Source: Sphingopyxis jiangsuensis (GTDB taxonomy: Bacteria > Pseudomonadota > Alphaproteobacteria > Sphingomonadales > Sphingomonadaceae). From it: a stretch of 64,000 bases of DNA. Where the stretch lies: assembly GCF_016734905.1 (NCBI RefSeq), contig NZ_JAERPO010000004.1, positions 1 to 64,000 of the forward strand, written 5' to 3'. Positions 59,948-64,000 of the stretch are shown piece after piece. Every line of letters begins with the position of its first letter. Within the stretch, counting starts at the first letter, position 1. The notes below the pieces were generated by a model. That model was not told the DNA's origin, ran no database searches, and saw only the letters and a program-made list of their open reading frames with translations. Made by a program: the position numbers and the translations under genes.

Positions 59948-62392
59948 ATGTTCGATCATCGACGCCGCGAAAAAGCTCGTGCGCGCCTTGCTGCATCCGC
60001 GATACTGATAGCCGCGCTCCCCCTCGCTGCCGCTGCGCAGGACGCGCCCGCACAAACCGAGGATGAACTGGCCAGCCGCGCCGGCGACATCGTCGTCACG
60101 GCTCAGAAGCGCGAACAGCGGCTGCAGGATGTCGGCCTCAGCGTGACGGCGTTTGGCAATGAGGCCCTGGAAAACGCCGGGGTGAACGCTATTACCGATC
60201 TTGCGAAGATCGTCCCCGGTCTCGACGTCACTCCCTCGCCGAGTAGCACGCCCGTCTACACCTTGCGCGGCGTCGGCTTTTTCGAAAGCACGCTCAGCGC
60301 AGCACCCGACGTGGCCCTGTACCTCGACCAGGTCCCGCTTGCGATTCCGGCTTTCGGGGCACTCACCGCATTCGACGTCGAGCGGATCGAAGTGCTGAAA
60401 GGGCCGCAAGGGACCCTGTTCGGAACCAATGCGACGGGCGGTGCTATCAATCTCATCGCAGCCAAGCCGACAAACGATATGCAAGCTGGGGTCGAGCTTG
60501 GTTATGGTCGATTCAACATGGTGCGCGTCGGCGCCTATGCCAGCGGCCCCATCACCGACACGTTGAATGGCCGTATCGCGGTCAAACTCAGTCGGGGCGA
60601 CGAATGGCAATATAGCTATACGCGCGACGACAAGCTCGGAAAGACCGACGAGGTCGCGGGCCGGATGATCCTCGACTGGCAGCCGAGCGATGCGGTGAAT
60701 GTGCTGTTCAACGTCAATGGCTGGCTCAATCGCTCGGATCCGCAGGCGCCCCAACTTGCCCGGCAGACGACCCCGGCCGACCTTCAGGCGCCCGTCGGTT
60801 CGGTGACCTTCGGTCAGGTTGTCCCGCCTGATTTTCCTTTGTTGCTGATCCCCGCGGCGCCCGCCAACAATCGCGCGGCCAACTGGAGCCCCGATAACCG
60901 TCCCTATCGCGACGACCGCTTCTATCAAACGTCGTTGACCGCAAATATCGACGTCAGCGACACAATCACGCTCACGTCTCTGACCGGCTACAGCGATCTG
61001 CGCCAGCGCAAGGCATCATCCTATTCGGGGACCGACCTGGCCGCCTTCGATCAGGCAGCCAATCCGGCAAAGGCCAATGATTTCAGCCAGGAGCTGCGTC
61101 TTGCCAGCGCCGAGTCGTCGGCGCAGCTTCGCTGGATGATCGGCGGCAACTACCAGCGCACCTTCAGCTACGAGCGGATCGACGCCATCTACCCCTTCGC
61201 CTCGACCGGGTTTCGCGACGGCTTCACGGCGAACACGCTCGACACGCGGCAAGTGTTCGAACAATGGGCAGCGTTCGGGAACCTCGAATTTGACCTGACG
61301 GACCGGCTGACCTTGAAGGCCGGGATCCGTTATACGGACAGCAGCCGCACGACCGCCGGGCGCGTTTACGACACCCCGGGTTATGTGGAGCCGATCCCCG
61401 GCTCGCTCGGCCTGACCCAGTTCTTCAATGTGCTGATCCCGCTGGCCTATGTCCCGCTTTTTTGCCCCACTGTCACCTTCACGCCGGTGACCCCCGGAGA
61501 CTCGGTTTCGCTCGACCCCGACACCTGCGTGTCGGGCACCTATAATGCGAAGTTGAAGGAGGATAACGTCCCCTGGAGCCTCGGGGCCGATTTCAAACCG
61601 AACGACGATCTGCTTTTCTATGCCAACATGTCGCGCGGTTTCAAAGGCGGCGCTTTCCCACTCGTCAACGCAGCCAGCCAAGCGCAATTCTATCCGGTTC
61701 CGCAGGAAAAGCTGACCGCATATGAAGTCGGCTTCAAATCCAGCTTCGACGGTAGCCGCATCGTCTTCAACGGCGCTGCCTTCTATTACGACTATGCGAA
61801 CAAGCAAACGCGCGGGAAAACGGTCGATCCGCTGTTCGGGGCGCTCGAACAGCTGGTCAGCATTCCCAAATCGCGCATCTATGGCGCCGAGTTCGACCTG
61901 GCCGCGGAGCCAGCGCGCGGACTGACGCTGCGTCTTGCCGGGACCTATCTCAACACGCGGATCAAGCGCTTCGACGGCATCGTTGGCACACAAAATGTGG
62001 GCGGCCTGCTTTTTCCCGTATTTGCCTCCTTTGAAGGCGCCGACCTGCCGTTTGCGCCCAAGTTTGCGGCGTCAGCAAGCATCGACTATGCGTTTCCGGT
62101 CAGCGGCAGCGTCGATGCCTTCCTCGGTGCGGGTGTACGCAGTCAGACGAAGAGCTATGGCTCGCCGCAGCTCGGCGGGCAGGACAAGCTCGATGCCACG
62201 ATCAAAGGCTATACCACCCTCGACCTTCGGGCCGGGCTGACATCGCCCGGCGCCGGCTGGAAGCTCATGGTCTGGGGCAAGAATGTGACCGACACGCATT
62301 ACTGGACCAACAGCCTGCGCGCGTTCGACACCATCGTGCGCTACACAGGGCGGCCTGCCGAATATGGCGTGACCTTCAGCTACGATTTCTGA
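59948..62392 (+). CDS. TonB-dependent outer-membrane receptor
   Basis: 814 residues: signal peptide ending near AAAAQ, TonB box GDIVVTAQKREQRLQ, plug motif VERIEVLKGPQGTLFGTN and a barrel ending FSYDF. No STN domain. Its extracellular Cys pair (LFCPT...DTCVSG) is typical for large-loop receptors of catabolic sphingomonad loci. GGGAGGGAAGAC precedes the ATG. A hydrolase and an aldehyde dehydrogenase follow, suggesting an ester or aldehyde-forming substrate. Confidence 0.9.
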   Translation: MFDHRRREKARARLAASAILIAALPLAAAAQDAPAQTEDELASRAGDIVVTAQKREQRLQDVGLSVTAFGNEALENAGVNAITDLAKIVPGLDVTPSPSSTPVYTLRGVGFFESTLSAAPDVALYLDQVPLAIPAFGALTAFDVERIEVLKGPQGTLFGTNATGGAINLIAAKPTNDMQAGVELGYGRFNMVRVGAYASGPITDTLNGRIAVKLSRGDEWQYSYTRDDKLGKTDEVAGRMILDWQPSDAVNVLFNVNGWLNRSDPQAPQLARQTTPADLQAPVGSVTFGQVVPPDFPLLLIPAAPANNRAANWSPDNRPYRDDRFYQTSLTANIDVSDTITLTSLTGYSDLRQRKASSYSGTDLAAFDQAANPAKANDFSQELRLASAESSAQLRWMIGGNYQRTFSYERIDAIYPFASTGFRDGFTANTLDTRQVFEQWAAFGNLEFDLTDRLTLKAGIRYTDSSRTTAGRVYDTPGYVEPIPGSLGLTQFFNVLIPLAYVPLFCPTVTFTPVTPGDSVSLDPDTCVSGTYNAKLKEDNVPWSLGADFKPNDDLLFYANMSRGFKGGAFPLVNAASQAQFYPVPQEKLTAYEVGFKSSFDGSRIVFNGAAFYYDYANKQTRGKTVDPLFGALEQLVSIPKSRIYGAEFDLAAEPARGLTLRLAGTYLNTRIKRFDGIVGTQNVGGLLFPVFASFEGADLPFAPKFAASASIDYAFPVSGSVDAFLGAGVRSQTKSYGSPQLGGQDKLDATIKGYTTLDLRAGLTSPGAGWKLMVWGKNVTDTHYWTNSLRAFDTIVRYTGRPAEYGVTFSYDF

Positions 62393-62421
62393 CGGCAAGA
62401 CACCGGGAAGGACGACGCGGC

Positions 62422-63255
62422 ATGACGATCCGACAAGGTATTCCGATCCGAGATACGGTCCTGTGGGTCGAGGATACGGGCGAGACGGACTTGACGCCGA
62501 TCCTATGCCTTCACTCGCTCTTCCTCGACGGGCGGATGTTCGACGACCTGGTTCCGGCAGCGGCTGGCCGCTTCCGGGTCGTGCGGCCTGATTTTCGGGG
62601 ACAGGGGAGCAGCGCTCCCGCTACCCAAGCCACCGTCTCAATGGAGTGCTGCGCCGCCGACATGATCGCGCTGGTCGAAGCGATGAGGCTTCCGCCCGTA
62701 CATCTGGCGGCGGCGTCGATGGGCGGCGACGTTGCGGTGCGCATGCTCGCGCAGCGTCCCGAGCTGTTCCGCTCGGTCGTCATGATGGGGTCGTCGGTGC
62801 GCAGCGAACCCCCCGAGCAGATGGCGAACTTTCGCGGGCTGCTCGACCGGACCCGCGAGGACGGCTTTGCGGGCGACGATCTCGAAATGATGATGGCGAT
62901 CATGTTTGGCGCGACGACGCGCGCCAAAGTGGAAGCCCAGGCGATGCTCGCGCATTGGCGCATGCGCATAGGTCTTCTGCCGCGATCGGCGTGGCCCGCC
63001 ATGTACGGCGTCTTGGAAAGGACCGATGCGGCCGGCCTTCTGCCGAGCGTTACCGTCCCGGCGCTCGTCTTTGCGAGCGAAGACGATATCGCGCGGCCGA
63101 TCGAATGGAGCCGCGAAGTCGTGGAGGGAATTCGCGGGGCGCGGCTCGTGCCCCTCAGGGGCGTGGGGCATAGTCCGATTCTCGAGGCACCCTCGGTCGT
63201 CATCCCCGAAATGCTGGCTTTCATGGCGGCGGTCGAACAGGAGAAGCAGGCATGA
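62422..63255 (+). CDS. Alpha/beta hydrolase
   Basis: 277 residues. The nucleophile elbow is AASMGGD, the oxyanion region LCLHSLFLDGRMF, and the catalytic His lies in GVGHSPILEAP; the acid is probably in FASEDDIA. It could hydrolyse an ester, lactone or ring-cleavage product. Its stop overlaps the aldehyde dehydrogenase start (ATGA). Confidence 0.88.
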   Translation: MTIRQGIPIRDTVLWVEDTGETDLTPILCLHSLFLDGRMFDDLVPAAAGRFRVVRPDFRGQGSSAPATQATVSMECCAADMIALVEAMRLPPVHLAAASMGGDVAVRMLAQRPELFRSVVMMGSSVRSEPPEQMANFRGLLDRTREDGFAGDDLEMMMAIMFGATTRAKVEAQAMLAHWRMRIGLLPRSAWPAMYGVLERTDAAGLLPSVTVPALVFASEDDIARPIEWSREVVEGIRGARLVPLRGVGHSPILEAPSVVIPEMLAFMAAVEQEKQA

Positions 63256-64000
63256 TCTTCGACGACAATTATAGCATGACCATCGACGGCAAAGCTGTCG
63301 TCAGTGACGCGGGGATCGCGGTCGTCAATCCGGCGACCGAAGAGGTAATCGGCCATGCTCCCGACGCAAGCCGCGCGCAACTTGATGCCGCCGTGACCGC
63401 GGCTAAGAACGCTTTTCCGGCTTGGTCGGCGCGGCCGATCGGCGAACGACAGGCGATGATCGCCGCGATCGCCGACCACATGCTTCGGCACAAGTCCGCG
63501 ATGGCACGCCTGTTTACCGCCGAGCAGGGAAGGCCTCTCGGCGGCGCGGAATGGGAAATCGATGTCTGTGCGCAATGGTGCCAGGCGGTGGCGGGCTTCA
63601 CGCTGCCAGTCGAGCTGGTGGAAGATAACGACACACGCCGCGTCGAAATCCATCACCGGCCCATCGGAGTCGTCGGCGCAATCACGCCGTGGAATGCGCC
63701 GTTGTTGATGGCGATCTGGAAGATGGCGCCCGCGTTGCTCGCGGGCAACACGGTGGTCCTCAAGCCGTCGCCCTATACGCCGCTCTCGACGCTGAAGCTG
63801 GGCGAACTGCTCCGCGACGTCCTCCCTGCCGGAGTGCTCAACATCGTGTCGGGCGGCAATGATCTTGGACAATGGATCACTGCGCATCCCGACATCGGCA
63901 AAGTGTCTTTCACCGGATCGACCGCGACCGGCAAACGCGTGATGGAAAGCGCCGCACAGACGCTGAAGCGCGTCACATTGGAACTTGGCGGCAACGACGC
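63252..64000 (+). CDS. NAD(P)-dependent aldehyde dehydrogenase (cut by window end)
   Basis: The first 249 residues only. ITPWNAPLLMAIWKMAPALLAGNTVVLKPSPYTPLS is the cofactor-binding core by shape (segments ITPWNAPL and VVLKPSPYTPLS), followed by FTGSTATGKRVM and LELGGNDA, with the catalytic Cys lying beyond the window. Translationally coupled to the hydrolase. It should oxidise an aldehyde product to a carboxylate ready for CoA activation. Confidence 0.92.
   Translation, partial: MIFDDNYSMTIDGKAVVSDAGIAVVNPATEEVIGHAPDASRAQLDAAVTAAKNAFPAWSARPIGERQAMIAAIADHMLRHKSAMARLFTAEQGRPLGGAEWEIDVCAQWCQAVAGFTLPVELVEDNDTRRVEIHHRPIGVVGAITPWNAPLLMAIWKMAPALLAGNTVVLKPSPYTPLSTLKLGELLRDVLPAGVLNIVSGGNDLGQWITAHPDIGKVSFTGSTATGKRVMESAAQTLKRVTLELGGND

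Noticed and set aside
62511-63887. 458-codon minus-strand frame over hydrolase and aldehyde dehydrogenase
   Set aside because: Mirror of two well-identified enzymes.
1-64000. CRISPR array, insertion sequence or rRNA
   Set aside because: No regularly spaced repeats, no transposase with terminal inverted repeats and no rRNA signature noticed.

Overview
The window looks like the chromosome of a sphingomonad (Sphingomonadales, Alphaproteobacteria). It is GC-rich. It carries four TonB-dependent receptors, a lasso-peptide locus of the isopeptidase/TonB class typical of caulobacters and sphingomonads, and catabolic acyl-CoA genes. I have no 16S rRNA or database match, so the genus is open.

Region 1 (about 1-37,200) reads as an integrated mobile element. 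It begins at a tRNA-Gln gene followed by a tyrosine recombinase. Next come backbone genes known from sphingomonad plasmids and integrative elements: a ParB-like protein, three small unknown proteins, a 1451-residue methyltransferase-helicase of the strawberry-notch type, a Toprim protein and a DUF2493 protein. Further along are a DUF736 protein and an EexN-like lipoprotein. No conjugation genes are visible, so the element is either reduced or has them elsewhere.

Region 2 (12,500-25,050) is the most interesting cargo. A LuxR/LuxI quorum-sensing pair, a phytanoyl-CoA-dioxygenase-like enzyme and a GntR regulator lead directly into two tandem 40-codon lasso-peptide precursor genes, the B protease and the C cyclase. 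On the opposite strand, convergent with the cyclase, lie a lasso isopeptidase, an STN-type TonB receptor, a FecR anti-sigma factor and a FecI sigma factor. A short motif (ATATTCGG) sits before luxR, before the first precursor and before fecI, suggesting shared control. A plausible model is population-density control of lasso-peptide production, with re-uptake by the TonB receptor, linearisation by the isopeptidase and feedback through FecR/FecI.

Region 3 (25,200-37,200) holds a secreted nuclease, DUF736, and a defence island: a fused MNT-HEPN protein, a complete Qat anti-phage operon (qatABCD), two further small coupled genes, a HEPN-like gene broken by an in-frame stop, and the frameshifted tail of an M24 peptidase gene that may be a scar near the island edge.

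Region 4 (37,276-64,000) is probably resident chromosome devoted to uptake and CoA-linked degradation of an unidentified organic acid or ester. It contains a GntR and a LysR regulator, three TonB receptors, two MFS transporters, a triple RidA-domain protein, a quinone oxidoreductase, an M14-type deacylase, two CoA ligases, an acyl-CoA dehydrogenase, two crotonases (one fused to an apparently degenerate 3-hydroxyacyl-CoA dehydrogenase), an SDR, an HCCA-isomerase-like protein, an alpha/beta hydrolase and an aldehyde dehydrogenase cut by the window end. Several promoters here share TTGACAT/ATGTCAA dyads.
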